A stretch of DNA of 64,000 nt from Halopseudomonas litoralis (GTDB lineage: Bacteria; Pseudomonadota; Gammaproteobacteria; Pseudomonadales; Pseudomonadaceae): NCBI RefSeq assembly GCF_900105005.1, contig NZ_LT629748.1, positions 2,542,001 to 2,606,000 on the forward strand. Reading direction: 5' to 3'. The notes below the pieces were generated by a model. That model saw only the letters and a list, made by a program, of their open reading frames with translations, was not told where the DNA came from and made no database searches. Below are positions 44,376 to 58,054 of this stretch, one piece after another. The stretch's first letter is position 1. Every line of letters starts with the position of its first letter. The position numbers and the translations under genes were made by a program.

Positions 44376-45593
44376 TCAGGTCCGGTATTCCGCATTGATG
44401 CGTACGTATTCGTGGGACAGGTCGGTGGTCCAGATGGTCTCGCTGAACTCGCCCCGGCTCAATTCGATGCGGATGCTGATCTCGGCCTGCGCCATGACGC
44501 GAGCCCCCTGCTCTTCGGTGTACTCCGCTGCCCGCCCGCCGTTGCGGGTGATGCAGACGTCATCGAGATAAACATCAATTTTTTCAACATCCAGATCCGG
44601 CACTCCGGCATAACCGACCGCAGCCAGAATGCGGCCCCAGTTCGGGTCGGAAGCGAACAGCGCGGTCTTGATCAGCGGCGAATGGGCAACGGCGTAAGCC
44701 ACGTCCAGACATTCGTCACGATTACCGCCGCCATTCACCTGTACGGTGACGAACTTGGTTGCGCCTTCACCATCACGCACAATCGCTTGGGCAAGTTCCA
44801 ACATGACCGAATTTACTGCTTCGGACAGCAGTATGTATTCGCTGCTGGTGGGATCGCCGATCTCTTCCATCGCCGCCTGACCGGTAGCGATCAGCATGCA
44901 GGAGTCGTTGGTGCTGGTGTCACCGTCGATGGTGATGCGGTTGAAGGACAGGTCGGCAGCCTGTTTCAGCATCTGCTGCAACACCGGCTGCGCAACACGC
45001 GCATCGGTTGCTATGTAACCCAGCATGGTGGCCATGTTCGGACGGATCATCCCCGCGCCTTTGGACATGCCGGTGATGGTGACTGTCTGGCCATTCAGCG
45101 TGATCTGCCGGCTGGCACCCTTGGGTAAGGTGTCGGTAGTCATGATGCCTTCAGCAGCAGTAGTCCAGTTGTTCTCGGCCAGATCAGCCAACGCTTGCGG
45201 CAACACCGCAATGATCTTGTCCGCCGGCAGAACCTCACCAATGACGCCGGTGCTGAACGGCAGGATCTGACCAGGCTCGACCTTGGTCAAACGCGCCAGC
45301 GCCTCGCAGGTCGTCAGTGCCGCCTGCATGCCGGGTTTGCCGCTGCCTGCATTGGCGTTGCCGGTATTGACCAGTAGATAACGGGGTGCATTGCTCAGAT
45401 GTTGCTTGCACAGGGTAACCGGTGCGGCGCAGAAGGCGTTGGTGGTGAAGACTCCAGCGATTCGTGCATCCGCGGCGACCTCCATGACCACCACGTCCTT
45501 GCGCCCCGCCTTCTTGATGCCGGCAGAAGCAATACCAAGACGAAAACCCGGAACCGGGTGAAGGGTCGGGAGGGGACCGAGTCCAACGGGCAT
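44376..45593 (-). CDS. argJ: Bifunctional glutamate N-acetyltransferase / amino-acid acetyltransferase
   Basis: Transfers acetyl from N-acetylornithine to glutamate (and in bifunctional forms from acetyl-CoA), closing the arginine cycle. The 405-residue precursor cleaves itself at the motif [13 protein letters not shown], before Thr189, giving two subunits; [14 protein letters not shown] and [14 protein letters not shown] are also conserved. It lies beside secA, as in other Pseudomonas genomes. The 102-bp gap to secA holds a secA terminator. Confidence 0.95.
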   Translation of the reverse strand: MPVGLGPLPTLHPVPGFRLGIASAGIKKAGRKDVVVMEVAADARIAGVFTTNAFCAAPVTLCKQHLSNAPRYLLVNTGNANAGSGKPGMQAALTTCEALARLTKVEPGQILPFSTGVIGEVLPADKIIAVLPQALADLAENNWTTAAEGIMTTDTLPKGASRQITLNGQTVTITGMSKGAGMIRPNMATMLGYIATDARVAQPVLQQMLKQAADLSFNRITIDGDTSTNDSCMLIATGQAAMEEIGDPTSSEYILLSEAVNSVMLELAQAIVRDGEGATKFVTVQVNGGGNRDECLDVAYAVAHSPLIKTALFASDPNWGRILAAVGYAGVPDLDVEKIDVYLDDVCITRNGGRAAEYTEEQGARVMAQAEISIRIELSRGEFSETIWTTDLSHEYVRINAEYRT

Positions 45594-45624
45594 GATGTCA
45601 CTCCAATAAATGTGGTTCTGAATG

Positions 45625-45660
45625 AAAAAACGACAAGCAACCCAGGAGTCACTTGCCGTT
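45625..45660 (-). terminator. Terminator of secA
   Basis: On the minus strand AACGGCAAG (45652-45660) pairs with CTTGTCGTT (45629-45637), with one G-T pair, and is followed by six T. It lies 36 bp past the secA stop and ahead of the co-directional argJ. Confidence 0.8.
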
Positions 45661-45695
45661 TCACTACGTGAGACTTGACGCTGAGACCTACCGGC

Positions 45696-48437
45696 TCAGC
45701 TGATCTTGCCGTGGCACTGCTTGTACTTCTTGCCGGACCCGCAGGGGCAGGGGTCATTCCGACCGATCTTCGGACCCTCACGGGTAATCGGCGTGCTGGG
45801 TGCAGGTGCAGCGGGCTCCGCATGCTGCTCTTGCTCTTCCTCGCCGACCCCAGGCAACTCTTCGTGCTTGAACTGCATGCGCTTGGCCAGCTCTTCGGCC
45901 TGCTGCCGCAGACGCGCTTCTTCCTCGGCCGGATCTTCGCGACGCACCTGTACGTGACTCAATACTCGAATGGTATCTTTCTTGATCGAGTCGAGCATTT
46001 CCTCGAACAGGTTGAAAGCTTCGCGCTTGTATTCCTGCTTCGGGTTCTTCTGAGCGTAGCCACGCAGGTGGATACCCTGGCGCAGATGATCCATGGTTGC
46101 CAGATGCTCTTTCCAGAGATCGTCGAGCACCCGCAACAGCATCTGCTTCTCGAAGGAGCGCAACGCTTCCGACCCGGTCAGGGCCTCTTTTTCTGCGTAG
46201 GCATTGATCAGTGCTTCCTGCACCCGCTGACGCACGCCCTCTTCATGCAGAGTATCGTCCTCGTCCAGCCATTGCTGGACCGGCAGATCCAGTGCGAACT
46301 CGGTACGCAGATGGGTTTCCAGACCGGCAATATCCCACTGCTCGGGGACGCTTTGCGGCGGCATGTACTGGCTGATAGCAGCCTGCACCACATCCTCGCG
46401 GATGGCCTTGATGGTGTCCTCCACGGATTCGGCAGCGAGTATCTCGTTGCGCTGGGTATAGATCACCTTGCGCTGCTCGTTGGCGACGTCGTCGTATTCC
46501 AGCAACTGCTTGCGGATATCGAAGTTGCGACCCTCGACCTTGCGCTGGGCCTTTTCAATGGCGTTGGTGACCATCCGGTGTTCGATGGCCTCGCCCTTTT
46601 CCATTCCCAGCGCCTTCATGAAGTTCTTCACCCGATCAGAGGCGAAGATGCGCATGAGATTGTCTTCCAGCGACAGATAGAAGCGGCTGGAACCCGGATC
46701 GCCCTGACGCCCGGAACGGCCGCGCAGCTGGTTGTCGATACGCCGTGACTCATGACGCTCGCAAGCAATGATCTGTAGACCGCCGGCATCGAGCACCTGC
46801 TGGTGACGCTCCTGCCATTCGGCCTTGATCTGGGCAATCTGTTCCGCGGTGGGATCTTCCAGGCTCGCTATCTCGGCTTCCCAGCTGCCACCGAGAATGA
46901 TATCGGTACCACGACCCGCCATGTTGGTGGCGATGGTCACCGCGCCAGGACGACCCGCCTGGGCGATGATCTCAGCTTCCTTCTCGTGGTATTTGGCGTT
47001 CAGAACCTTGTGCTCGATACCTTCCTTCTTCAGCAGTTGCGACACCACTTCAGAAGAGTCGATCGACGCAGTACCAACCAGGACCGGCCTGCCGGCTTGC
47101 ATGCAATCTTTGATATCAGCAGCAATCGCTGCGAATTTCTCACCGATGGTCAGATACACCAGGTCGTTGTAATCCTTGCGGATCATCGGCTTGTTGGTGG
47201 GGATCACCACCACATCGAGACCATAGATCTGACGGAACTCGAAAGCTTCCGTGTCCGCGGTCCCGGTCATACCGGCCAGTTTGTTGTACAGACGGAAGTA
47301 GTTCTGGAAGGTGGTCGAGGCGAGGGTCTGACTCTCGGCCTGGATGTTAAGTCCTTCCTTGGCCTCGATGGCCTGGTGCAGCCCTTCGGAGAGGCGGCGA
47401 CCGGGCATGGTACGGCCGGTATGCTCGTCGACCAACAATACCTGGCCGTCCTGCACTATGTATTCGACGTCCCGGTGGAACAAGGTGTGGGCACGCAGGC
47501 CAGAATGCACATGGTGCAGCAGGTTCAGGTTCTGCGCCTGGTACAGACTGTCGCCCTCGGCCAGCAGGCCTTCCTGGGTGAGCAGCTCCTCGACATACTG
47601 GTGGCCATCTTCGTTGAGTTCGACCTGACGGGTCTTCTCATCGATGAAGTAATGACCGTCGACACCTTCCTCGCCCTCCTCCGCCTTCACTCCGCGCTTG
47701 AGCAGCGGAATCAGCTTGTTGATGGCAGTGTATAGCTTGGAGCTGTCCTGCGCCGGGCCGGAAATGATCAGCGGGGTGCGCGCCTCGTCAATCAGAATGG
47801 AGTCCACTTCGTCAACAATGGCGAAATTCAATTCGCGCTGGAACTTGTCTTCCAGGCGAAAGGCCATGTTGTCGCGCAGGTAATCGAAACCGAATTCGTT
47901 GTTGGTGCCGTAGGTAATGTCGCAACGGTAGGCGGCGCGTTTCTCTTCCGGATCCTGGAAAGGTACCACCACGCCGACGCTGAGCCCCAGGAACTCATGC
48001 AGCGGACGCATCAGATTCGCGTCCCGCCGGGCCAGGTAATCGTTGACCGTGACCACATGCACACCTTTGCCGGACAGGGCATTCAGGTAGGCTGGCAAGG
48101 TAGACACCAGGGTCTTGCCTTCCCCGGTCTTCATTTCCGCGATCCGGCCTTCATGCAGGACCAGCCCACCAATGAGCTGCACGTCGAAGTGGCGCATGCC
48201 CATGACCCGCTTGCTCGCCTCACGCACCAGAGCAAAGGCCTCTGGCAGAATGATATCGAGGCTCTCGCCTTTGCTCACGCGCTCCTTGTATTCACTGGTC
48301 TTGGCTTTGAGCTCATCGTCACTCAGACCATTCAAGCCTTCTTCGAGGGCGTTGATCGCTTGTACAAGCTTGGTCATGCGTTTCAACTCACGCTCGTTCT
48401 TGCTTCCAAACATTTTCTTCAATAAAGGCGCAAACAT
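45696..48437 (-). CDS. secA: Preprotein translocase ATPase SecA
   Basis: The motor of Sec export. The 913-residue protein starts [20 protein letters not shown]. Walker A MKTGEGKT is at residues 102-109; [20 protein letters not shown] is the DEAD-type region; [16 protein letters not shown] and the [20 protein letters not shown] segment belong to the second nucleotide-binding domain. The C-terminus has the zinc-binding [17 protein letters not shown] that contacts SecB and lipids. The start at 48437 is chosen by homology over an upstream in-frame ATG. Exported clients in this window include the lipoprotein at 41941. Confidence 0.97.
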   Translation of the reverse strand: MFAPLLKKMFGSKNERELKRMTKLVQAINALEEGLNGLSDDELKAKTSEYKERVSKGESLDIILPEAFALVREASKRVMGMRHFDVQLIGGLVLHEGRIAEMKTGEGKTLVSTLPAYLNALSGKGVHVVTVNDYLARRDANLMRPLHEFLGLSVGVVVPFQDPEEKRAAYRCDITYGTNNEFGFDYLRDNMAFRLEDKFQRELNFAIVDEVDSILIDEARTPLIISGPAQDSSKLYTAINKLIPLLKRGVKAEEGEEGVDGHYFIDEKTRQVELNEDGHQYVEELLTQEGLLAEGDSLYQAQNLNLLHHVHSGLRAHTLFHRDVEYIVQDGQVLLVDEHTGRTMPGRRLSEGLHQAIEAKEGLNIQAESQTLASTTFQNYFRLYNKLAGMTGTADTEAFEFRQIYGLDVVVIPTNKPMIRKDYNDLVYLTIGEKFAAIAADIKDCMQAGRPVLVGTASIDSSEVVSQLLKKEGIEHKVLNAKYHEKEAEIIAQAGRPGAVTIATNMAGRGTDIILGGSWEAEIASLEDPTAEQIAQIKAEWQERHQQVLDAGGLQIIACERHESRRIDNQLRGRSGRQGDPGSSRFYLSLEDNLMRIFASDRVKNFMKALGMEKGEAIEHRMVTNAIEKAQRKVEGRNFDIRKQLLEYDDVANEQRKVIYTQRNEILAAESVEDTIKAIREDVVQAAISQYMPPQSVPEQWDIAGLETHLRTEFALDLPVQQWLDEDDTLHEEGVRQRVQEALINAYAEKEALTGSEALRSFEKQMLLRVLDDLWKEHLATMDHLRQGIHLRGYAQKNPKQEYKREAFNLFEEMLDSIKKDTIRVLSHVQVRREDPAEEEARLRQQAEELAKRMQFKHEELPGVGEEEQEQHAEPAAPAPSTPITREGPKIGRNDPCPCGSGKKYKQCHGKIS

Positions 48438-48581
48438 AATCGACTTCGATATCCATTTGATGATGGCAAGGCTGGCCCATGCACAGGCCATTCACCGAAA
48501 AAACCATTCTACTCCGAAAGTCTCGGGACAATAAACCGTCGTGATAGCAGAGGGCGTGGAGAGCGGGAAGCGGAAGGACAT

Positions 48582-48609
48582 CCAGAGCCCGATCATCACA
48601 AGGCTCTGG
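48582..48609 (-). terminator. Stem-loop after the M23 peptidase gene
   Basis: CCAGAGCC (48582-48589) and GGCTCTGG (48602-48609) form a perfect 8-bp stem with a 12-nt loop, 17 bp past the stop on the minus strand. There is no T-run, so termination is doubtful. The secA start lies beyond. Confidence 0.4.
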
Positions 48610-48625
48610 AGCAGGAGTGGAGTGA

Positions 48626-49558
48626 TTATTTCAGTGCGAGGAAGCGTGCCGGATTGATGGCCATACCCTTGTGATAAACCTCAAGGTGCAGATGCGGCCC
48701 GGTGGAGCGTCCGGTGGAACCCACCGTAGCGATCTGCTGGCCCTTCTTCACCAGGTCTCCCTTCTTGGCCTGCAGCTCCTGTGCGTGAGCGTAGCGGGTT
48801 TTGTAACCGCCCGCATGACTGATCTCTATCATGTTGCCATAGGCACCCCGGCGACCTGCGAAGGTCACTACGCCGGCACCCACCGCATGAATCGCAGTGC
48901 CACGTGGCGCGGCGAAATCCAGCCCGGAATGCATGGCTGAACGCTTGGTGATGGGATCGGTGCGCCGGCCGAAACCGGATGAGATACGACCAACCTGTAC
49001 CGGAGTGAAGTCCAGCAACGCATTGGCATCGATCTGCCGGTTGCGCATGAGCTCCTCGAGCAGACGAAGCTGTCGAGTACGATTATCGATACGGTCGGAC
49101 AGCTGATCGAGTACCGTCTGTACGTCCGCGCCTTCATAAAACTCGCTATGTGTCGGCAGTTCCGGGCCACCCATACCGGAGTCGGTATTGAAATCGAATT
49201 CGCCGTCGGACAGATCGGCCAGTTCGGTGAGCCGCTCCCCAAGCGCGTCAAGACGGGACAGGCGGGTCTGCAGCCGGCTCAATTGCTGAGTCATATGCTC
49301 CAGCTGAACTTGAGACTCTTCCTTTATATAATCAGCGCCCAGCTCGTATTCATTCAGGGATTGCTCCCATATACGGTCGTAATCCGTCGCAACGCTGGGA
49401 CTTTCGGTGGTATTACCTGAACCACTGAGTTGCCAGGTCACTATCGCGGCGGCGATCGGCATGGCGATGATGGACACCAGGCCGGCGAAAACCCAGGGAG
49501 AACCCAGCGTCAACGCTTTCGTAGCGCCCTGGCGCCCGGTAAGAATAATGATGTTCAC
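48626..49558 (-). CDS. Membrane-anchored M23-family metallopeptidase
   Basis: A 310-residue protein with a transmembrane segment near residues 24-44 (WVFAGLVSIIAMPIAAAIVT), a coiled-coil region (about 70-110 and 150-175) and a C-terminal LytM domain. The zinc ligands are visible in MHSGLDFAAPRGT and the HLHLE motif (GPHLHLEVYHKG). It cleaves peptidoglycan cross-bridges or acts near the septum. The position between secA and the DUF721 gene next to lpxC is conserved in Pseudomonas (PA4404-like). It is divergent from the DUF721 gene. Confidence 0.92.
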   Translation of the reverse strand: MNIIILTGRQGATKALTLGSPWVFAGLVSIIAMPIAAAIVTWQLSGSGNTTESPSVATDYDRIWEQSLNEYELGADYIKEESQVQLEHMTQQLSRLQTRLSRLDALGERLTELADLSDGEFDFNTDSGMGGPELPTHSEFYEGADVQTVLDQLSDRIDNRTRQLRLLEELMRNRQIDANALLDFTPVQVGRISSGFGRRTDPITKRSAMHSGLDFAAPRGTAIHAVGAGVVTFAGRRGAYGNMIEISHAGGYKTRYAHAQELQAKKGDLVKKGQQIATVGSTGRSTGPHLHLEVYHKGMAINPARFLALK

Positions 49559-49630
49559 TGTCTATATCCCCAAAAACCTTTCTTGCGGTTCTGTTACGAT
49601 GACCGCTGTTCAGTCACTCCGGACGACACT

Positions 49631-50086
49631 ATGTCATTTCATCCTCTGGATGCCCGCCGCCCGGGCGACCTGTTAAGAAGCCATTCCACCCTGAAGGGCT
49701 TGTTCAAACAGGCTCGAGCTGTCGAGCGACTGCAGACGCTGTTCGAGTCGGTACTCGAACCCGCTGCACGCGAACATTGTCACGTAGCCTCCTATCGCGA
49801 CGGCCTGCTGCGGCTGCTGATTTCCGATAGCCAATGGGCAACTCGGGTTCGATATCAGCAAAAACGACTCATTCGACAGTTGCAGGCCTATTCGGAGTTC
49901 GCAACCTTAACGAAAATCCACTGCAAGGTACAACCACCATTGGTCAAAAAACCACCACCAGTTCGCAAAATGAAACGTTCGGAGGTGGCGGCCGAGAGTT
50001 TGATCGAGACAGCCAACCATATCAGTGACCCTGATTTGCGCTCAGCCCTGGAACGATTGGCACGGCATCATCGGGGCGAATCCTGA
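49631..50086 (+). CDS. DUF721 protein (DciA-like)
   Basis: A 151-residue basic protein with the DUF721 domain in the first 95 residues (LKGLFKQARAVERLQTLFES, VASYRDGLLRLLISDSQWAT, RVRYQQKRLIRQL) and a Lys/Pro-rich linker (KKPPPVRKMKR), then a helical tail. DUF721 proteins include DciA, the loader of the replicative helicase in bacteria without DnaC, to which this protein may correspond. The start MSFHPLDARRPG at 49631 is preferred by homology. It converges on lpxC and is divergent from the M23 gene. Confidence 0.88.
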   Translation: MSFHPLDARRPGDLLRSHSTLKGLFKQARAVERLQTLFESVLEPAAREHCHVASYRDGLLRLLISDSQWATRVRYQQKRLIRQLQAYSEFATLTKIHCKVQPPLVKKPPPVRKMKRSEVAAESLIETANHISDPDLRSALERLARHHRGES

Positions 50087-50164
50087 GATCATGGTATTGC
50101 AGTTGATTGCCACGAGCCCAGGCTCTAAGTGCACTTTCTGGAAAACCGGAATCAACTTCTCGCA

Positions 50165-50191
50165 ATAAAAAACGGCCACCGAGGTGGCCGT
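50165..50191 (-). terminator. Rho-independent terminator of the dcw/lpxC transcript
   Basis: On the minus strand the stem ACGGCCACC / GGTGGCCGT is followed by TTTTTT. It lies 20 bp past the lpxC stop and ends the leftward dcw cluster. It also faces the convergent DUF721 gene. Confidence 0.92.
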
Positions 50192-50210
50192 CAAACGAAA
50201 CGAGGAAATG

Positions 50211-51122
50211 TCAGACCGCAGCGGCCGGCCGCATGAAGGAGATGGGCGCGGTACCGGCATCTTCAAAGGTGACGATTTCCCAGGCGTCGGCATTGGCCAA
50301 CAGCGCGCGCAACAGTTTGTTGTTGAGCGCATGTCCCGACTTGAAGCCGCGGAACTCACCGATCAGGCTCTTGCCCAGTAGGTAAAGATCGCCGATGGCA
50401 TCGAGAATCTTGTGCTTGACGAATTCGTCCTCGTAACGCAGGCCGTCTTCATTGAGTACGCGATACTCATCCACCACAATGGCGTTGTCCACACTGCCGC
50501 CCAGCGCCAGGTTCTGCGAACGCAGATACTCGATATCCCGCATGAACCCGAAGGTCCGAGCGCGACTGACTTCCTTGACAAAGGAGGTGCTGGAAAAGTC
50601 CACACTCGCGGACTGGCTGCGGCCACGGAATACCGGATGGTCGAAGTCGATACCGAAAGTCACCTTGAACCCTTCGAAGGGGACAAAGGTAGCTGTCTTG
50701 CCGTCTTCTTCCACAGTGATTTCACGTTTGATGCGAATGAACTGCTTCGGCGCCTCCTGCTCCTCGATCCCTGCTGACTGGATCAGGAATACGAAGGGGC
50801 CGGCACTGCCATCCATGATCGGAACTTCGGGCGCACTGAGTTCCACCACCGCGTTGTCGATCCCCAGACCGGCCATGGCCGACAGCAGGTGCTCGACGGT
50901 ATCCACCTTGATGCCATCCTTGATCAGGGTGGTGGACATGGTAGTTTCGCCCACGAATTCCGCCCGCGCCGGGATCTCGACCACAGGGTCGAGATCCGTC
51001 CGGAGAAACACGATGCCGGAATCCACCGGCGCCGGTTTCAGCGTGAGATAAACCTTCTCACCCGAATGCAGGCCAACACCGGTGGCCCGGATGATGTTCT
51101 TCAGTGTGCGTTGTCTGATCAT
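50211..51122 (-). CDS. lpxC: UDP-3-O-acyl-N-acetylglucosamine deacetylase
   Basis: Zinc deacetylase, first committed step of lipid A synthesis. The 303-residue protein starts [20 protein letters not shown]. Zinc ligand His78 lies in [13 protein letters not shown], and the other ligands in [20 protein letters not shown] (His and Asp). A catalytic His is in [15 protein letters not shown]. Length is typical. It is the last gene of the cluster after ftsZ, as in other Pseudomonas, and ends at a strong terminator. Confidence 0.97.
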   Translation of the reverse strand: MIRQRTLKNIIRATGVGLHSGEKVYLTLKPAPVDSGIVFLRTDLDPVVEIPARAEFVGETTMSTTLIKDGIKVDTVEHLLSAMAGLGIDNAVVELSAPEVPIMDGSAGPFVFLIQSAGIEEQEAPKQFIRIKREITVEEDGKTATFVPFEGFKVTFGIDFDHPVFRGRSQSASVDFSSTSFVKEVSRARTFGFMRDIEYLRSQNLALGGSVDNAIVVDEYRVLNEDGLRYEDEFVKHKILDAIGDLYLLGKSLIGEFRGFKSGHALNNKLLRALLANADAWEIVTFEDAGTAPISFMRPAAAV

Positions 51123-51234
51123 GCTTGAACTGGCTTCCGCTGTAGTTGCGAATAATTTTCAACAAGTGGCGCGTAGCATAGCAAATTACGCCTTTGTTGA
51201 ACACCAATCAGCCTTACCCCACCGATTGAATAAA

Positions 51235-52404
51235 TCAATCGGCCTGCCGCCGCAGGAACGCCGGAATATCCAGATAATCCAGATCTTCCACTGGCTGGGT
51301 GAAGCTTGCCTGCGCCGCTTGAGCACCACCGGAGTTACGCATGACCGTCGGACGATCCAGGTCGCGGTAGTTCGGCGTGGAGGCTTCCGGCTTCCGAGCA
51401 GGCTGCGATGCAGCAGTGTTATCCACTACCTTGACCGGCTTTTCCATACGGGCGCCCAGACCAGTGGCGACCACGGTTACCCGCAGCTCGTCGCGCAGTT
51501 CCGGGTCGATTACGGTACCCACGACCACGGTTGCGGTTTCCGAGGCAAACTCTTCCACGGTGTTACCCACTTCCGTGAACTCACCCAGCGACAGATCCGG
51601 ACCAGCAGTGATGTTGACCAGAATACCGCGAGCACCCATCAGGTTGACGTCTTCCAGCAGCGGACTGCGGATCGCTGCTTCGGCCGCCTCACGGGCACGA
51701 TTGGCTCCACTGGCGTGGCCGGTACCCATCATCGCCATACCCATTTCGCTCATCACTGTCTTCACGTCGGCGAAGTCGACGTTGATCATACCCGGACGCA
51801 TGATCAGGTCGGCAATACCCTGAACCGCACCCAACAGCACGTCGTTGGCCTTGCTGAAGGCTGACAGCAGGCTGGCATCCTTACCCAGCACGGTGAGCAG
51901 CTTCTCGTTGGGAATGGTGATCAGCGAGTCGACATGCTCACCCAGCTCACGGATGCCTTCTTCGGCAATCTGCATACGCTTGCGGCCTTCGAAGGGGAAC
52001 GGCTTGGTGACCACAGCCACCGTCAGGATGCCCATTTCCCGTGCCACTTCGGCAATGATCGGTGCTGCACCAGTGCCGGTGCCGCCGCCCATACCGGCGG
52101 TGATGAACACCATATCCGAGCCTTGCAGCACTTCAGCGATACGCTCGCGGTCCTCGATTGCCGCTTCACGGCCGATCAGCGGGTTGGCACCGGCGCCCAG
52201 CCCCTTGGTCACCGCGGAGCCCAGTTGCAGTACGGTCCGCGCCGTCATGTTCTTCAATGCCTGAGCATCGGTATTGGCGCAGATAAAATCCACACCTTCA
52301 ACGTTGTTGATCACCATATGCTGCAGGGCGTTACCACCGCCACCGCCCACACCGACGACCTTGATCACTGCGTTCTGCGGAAGGTTATCAATCAATTCAA
52401 ACAT
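51235..52404 (-). CDS. ftsZ: Cell division GTPase FtsZ
   Basis: Tubulin homolog that forms the Z-ring. The 389-residue protein has VVGVGGGGGNALQHM near the N-terminus and the tubulin signature GGGTGTG at residues 106-112. The NVDFADVKTVM T7-like loop follows (DFAD region), then a variable linker and the conserved C-terminal peptide LDYLDIPAFLRRQAD that binds FtsA and ZipA. Length fits. The gaps to lpxC (112 bp) and ftsA (100 bp) may hold promoters; a CCCGC/GCGGG hairpin is at 52487-52500. Confidence 0.97.
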   Translation of the reverse strand: MFELIDNLPQNAVIKVVGVGGGGGNALQHMVINNVEGVDFICANTDAQALKNMTARTVLQLGSAVTKGLGAGANPLIGREAAIEDRERIAEVLQGSDMVFITAGMGGGTGTGAAPIIAEVAREMGILTVAVVTKPFPFEGRKRMQIAEEGIRELGEHVDSLITIPNEKLLTVLGKDASLLSAFSKANDVLLGAVQGIADLIMRPGMINVDFADVKTVMSEMGMAMMGTGHASGANRAREAAEAAIRSPLLEDVNLMGARGILVNITAGPDLSLGEFTEVGNTVEEFASETATVVVGTVIDPELRDELRVTVVATGLGARMEKPVKVVDNTAASQPARKPEASTPNYRDLDRPTVMRNSGGAQAAQASFTQPVEDLDYLDIPAFLRRQAD

Positions 52405-52504
52405 GGTTCCATCTCCTCGAGTTTGACACTCGTTTTGTTTCAGCTGGTTTCGTTTCGTCGTTTACCGCACCCGGTTTACCCGGCCGCCCGCTCATGCGGG
52501 TCTG

Positions 52505-53737
52505 TTAAAAATTCCCCTTGAACCACCGCTTCACTTTTATCAGCGGCGACTCCCTGCTCTGCTCCGAACTGTTGTGATTGCCGTCGGCATGGTGTTGCAT
52601 GCCGTAGTGCAGCAACCCGACTCCGGTGGAGTAGATGGGGTTGCGCACTACGTCAGCCAGTCCCTTGAATTCCTGCGGTACGCCCAGGCGCACCGGCATG
52701 TGGAATATCTCTTCGGCCAGTTCGACGGCACCTTCCATCTTGGCGGTGCCACCGGTGAGTACGATGCCGGCCGGGATCATGTCTTCGTAACCTGAACGGC
52801 GCAGCTCGGCCTGGATCAGGGTGAACAATTCGTCGTAACGTGGCTCGACCACTTCCGCCAGTGCCTGGCGTGACAGGTCGCGCGGCGGGCGTTCGCCGAC
52901 GCTGGGAACCTTGATGGTCTCCTCCGGGCCGGCCAGTTTCGCCAGCGCACAGGCATAGCGAATCTTGATTTCCTCGGCATACTGGGTCGGCGTGCGCAGG
53001 GCCATGGCGATGTCATTGGTGACCTGATCACCGGCAATCGGAATCACCGCGGTGTGGCGAATCGCACCCTCGGTGAAAATGGCGATATCGGTGGTTCCGC
53101 CGCCGACATCCACCATGCACACGCCCAGCTCCTTCTCGTCTTCGGTCAGCACCGAGTAGCTGGAGGCCAGCTGCTCGAGAATCACGTCCTCGACTTCCAA
53201 TCCGCAACGGCGGATACATTTCTCGATGTTCTGCACGGCATTCATGGCGCAGGTAACCAGGTGCACCTTGGCTTCCAGACGCACCCCGGACATGCCACGG
53301 GGTTCGCGCACGCCTTCCTGGTTATCGATCACGTATTCCTGCGGCAGGATGTGCAGCACCTTCTGATCAGCCGGAATGGCAACCGCCTGGGCGGCATCCA
53401 GTACGCGCTCGATATCGGCCTGCACCACTTCGCCTTCGCGGATGGCAACGATGCCGTGGGAGTTCAGGCTGCGGATGTGGTTGCCGGCAATGCCGGCGAA
53501 TACCGAGTGGATCTGGCAACCAGCCATCAGCTCGGCCTCTTCGATGGCGCGCTGAATGGATTGCACGGTGGATTCGATATTCACCACCACACCCTTCTTC
53601 ATGCCGCGAGACGGATGCGAGCCGATGCCGACAATCTCGAGTTGACCGTCTGCACCTATCTCGCCGACCAGCGCGACCACCTTGGAGGTGCCGATATCCA
53701 GTCCGACGATCATCCTGCTACCCAGCTTGCTTGCCAT
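52505..53737 (-). CDS. ftsA: Cell division protein FtsA
   Basis: Actin-like protein tethering FtsZ to the membrane. The 410-residue protein starts MASKLGSRMIVGLDIGTSKV (phosphate-binding loop). GVCMVDVGGGTTDIAIFTEG is the second phosphate loop, IVLTGGTAKMEGAVELAEEI the adenosine motif, and the C-terminal amphipathic helix SPLIKVKRWFKGNF is the membrane anchor. It lies 2 bp after ftsQ. Confidence 0.97.
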   Translation of the reverse strand: MASKLGSRMIVGLDIGTSKVVALVGEIGADGQLEIVGIGSHPSRGMKKGVVVNIESTVQSIQRAIEEAELMAGCQIHSVFAGIAGNHIRSLNSHGIVAIREGEVVQADIERVLDAAQAVAIPADQKVLHILPQEYVIDNQEGVREPRGMSGVRLEAKVHLVTCAMNAVQNIEKCIRRCGLEVEDVILEQLASSYSVLTEDEKELGVCMVDVGGGTTDIAIFTEGAIRHTAVIPIAGDQVTNDIAMALRTPTQYAEEIKIRYACALAKLAGPEETIKVPSVGERPPRDLSRQALAEVVEPRYDELFTLIQAELRRSGYEDMIPAGIVLTGGTAKMEGAVELAEEIFHMPVRLGVPQEFKGLADVVRNPIYSTGVGLLHYGMQHHADGNHNSSEQSRESPLIKVKRWFKGNF

Positions 53738-53739
53738 GA

Positions 53740-54609
53740 TTACTCGTTACTCCCCGATTGAATCGTTGCAGGCTCGCGCCATGCCACTGCCATGCCGTTG
53801 CTGTAGCGCAGGTCGACCCGCGCTATGAGTTCACGGCGCTCTGACAACATCAGCTTGTCGATGGTCAGGAACCGTTGCATTTTTTCGACTACGTCGCCCT
53901 GTCCCAGCAGCATTTCGATACCGTCACGGGTGGTCAGAAACCAGCTGCCACGATCACGTAATTCCAGCTGTGCCACACCATGCCCGTATGGCCGCAGTAG
54001 GCGATTGAATTGTTGATAGGTCTGCATCACCCGGCGCTTGGCCCGTTCCGGGCCATTGAGCAGGGGCAGTCCCTCGAACCGGTTGACCTGATCTGGGGCA
54101 AACGCAAAACCCGCGTTGTTCAACAGCGCTGAATCACCCCAGCGCGCCACCGGCAGATGCTCATCCAGGGTGATGACCAGTTGATCCGGCCAGACACGGG
54201 TAACGGCTGCACCGGCGACCCAGGGCATGGCGATGAGATCGGCACGCAGCGCCTCCAGATCAATGGTCAGCAGGCTGTCGTTGAGATAGGGCTCAATACG
54301 CTGATGTACCGAATCACGGTCTATGTACTGCAGGTCGCCTTCCACACTGATCAGGCTGATGGGTCGCTGAGCCAGCGGCTGCAGGCGGTTAGCCAGCTCG
54401 TACAGCCCCATGCCCAGCATCACCAGCAGTAATGGCCAGAGCAGATGTTGCATTCGGCGCCGCGCTTCACTCAGCGATGGCAGCGTCAGGCGTGACCATT
54501 TGCGCGGGGCTGCCGGGGTCACGCGTACGGCACCGCGGTTCGGCGCGTTGCGCCGTCCCGCAGCTTTACCTGCGCGTTGATCCCGAATCAGCAGTCCCAG
54601 CATGCTCAT
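53740..54609 (-). CDS. ftsQ: Cell division protein FtsQ
   Basis: A bitopic membrane protein of the divisome. With a start at 54609 it has 289 residues: a cytoplasmic basic N-terminus, one transmembrane helix near residues 58-76 (LLWPLLLVMLGMGLYELANR), a POTRA domain (ISLISVEGDLQYIDRDSVHQ onward), and a beta domain. The ATG at 54609 follows GGGAG closely; a second ATG six nt downstream has more usual spacing and a GTG 27 nt upstream is also in frame. It binds FtsB (encoded at 13624) and FtsL. Confidence 0.92.
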   Translation of the reverse strand: MSMLGLLIRDQRAGKAAGRRNAPNRGAVRVTPAAPRKWSRLTLPSLSEARRRMQHLLWPLLLVMLGMGLYELANRLQPLAQRPISLISVEGDLQYIDRDSVHQRIEPYLNDSLLTIDLEALRADLIAMPWVAGAAVTRVWPDQLVITLDEHLPVARWGDSALLNNAGFAFAPDQVNRFEGLPLLNGPERAKRRVMQTYQQFNRLLRPYGHGVAQLELRDRGSWFLTTRDGIEMLLGQGDVVEKMQRFLTIDKLMLSERRELIARVDLRYSNGMAVAWREPATIQSGSNE

Positions 54610-54622
54610 CAGCTCCCGTAGA

Positions 54623-56980
<2,358 letters not shown>

Positions 56981-56991
<11 letters not shown>

Positions 56992-58054
56992 GGGCAACCT
57001 CCAGGCAGGCGCGGACCACATCCGCTGTAGCATCGGGTTTGGCCTGCTTGCGGGCATGTTCTGCCATCTGTCGTAACGTCTCCGGTTGGGTAAACAGGGT
57101 ATTCAGCCGCTGCGCCAGCTGCGCAGCGGTCAATGTCTTCTGCGGCAGCAGCTCGGCTGCGCCGCGATCGGCCAGGTAGCGCGCGTTAGCGCTTTGATGA
57201 TCATCAATGGCATGCGGCAGAGGGATCAGCAGTGCCGGACGGCCGGCTGCCGCCAGTTCGGCCACCGTCAGGGCACCGGCGCGGCATACCACCAGATCGG
57301 CCCAGGCGTAGGCCTCGGCCATATCGGCAATAAAGGGCTCCACTTCGGCTTGGATGCCAGACTCGATGTACGCCTGCCCGGCTGCTGCCACGTGTTGCTT
57401 ACCACATTGATGACGCACCTGCGGCCGCTGCTCTGCGGGCAACAGCGCCAGCGCCTCGGGCAGCAGCTTGTTCAGCGGCAAGGCGCCCAGACTGCCGCCA
57501 AGCACCAGCAGGCGCGGGGCACGATTGCCATCCCAGGCCATCGGCGGCGCGGCAAAAATGTCACTGCGCACCGGGTTGCCGGTACTGCGCCGCTGGGCGC
57601 CATTGGCAAAACTGCCATCGAAACCTTCACAACGGCGTACGGCCAGTTTCGCCAACAGCCGGTTGGTGGTGCCAACCACCGCGTTCTGCTCGTGGATCAC
57701 CAATGGAACGCGACGCAGCCAGGCTGCCAGACCGCCCGGCCCGGTGACATAGCCCCCTGCACCCAGCACACAGACTGGCTGCAGTTCGCGCACCACCGCC
57801 AGCGACTGCCACAGCGCACGCAGCAGGCGTATCGGTGCTTTCAGCAGGTCGACCTTACCTTTGCCACGCAGGCCTTGAATATCGATGTAATGCACGGGAA
57901 TACCGGCCGCCGGAATCAGTTCCGCCTCGATGCCACGGCGTGTTCCCAACCAGTGCACCTGATAGCCCTGCTCTTGTAGCAGCCGAGCACAGGCCAGCGC
58001 CGGGAACACGTGACCGCCGGTACCGCCGGCCATGATCAGTACGTTACTGGCCAT
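56981..58054 (-). CDS. murG: UDP-GlcNAc:lipid I N-acetylglucosaminyltransferase
   Basis: Adds GlcNAc to lipid I, giving lipid II on the inner leaflet. The 357-residue GT28 protein starts [20 protein letters not shown] (glycine-rich loop) and contains [32 protein letters not shown] and the donor site [20 protein letters not shown]. It overlaps ftsW by 11 nt and murC by 11 nt. Confidence 0.97.
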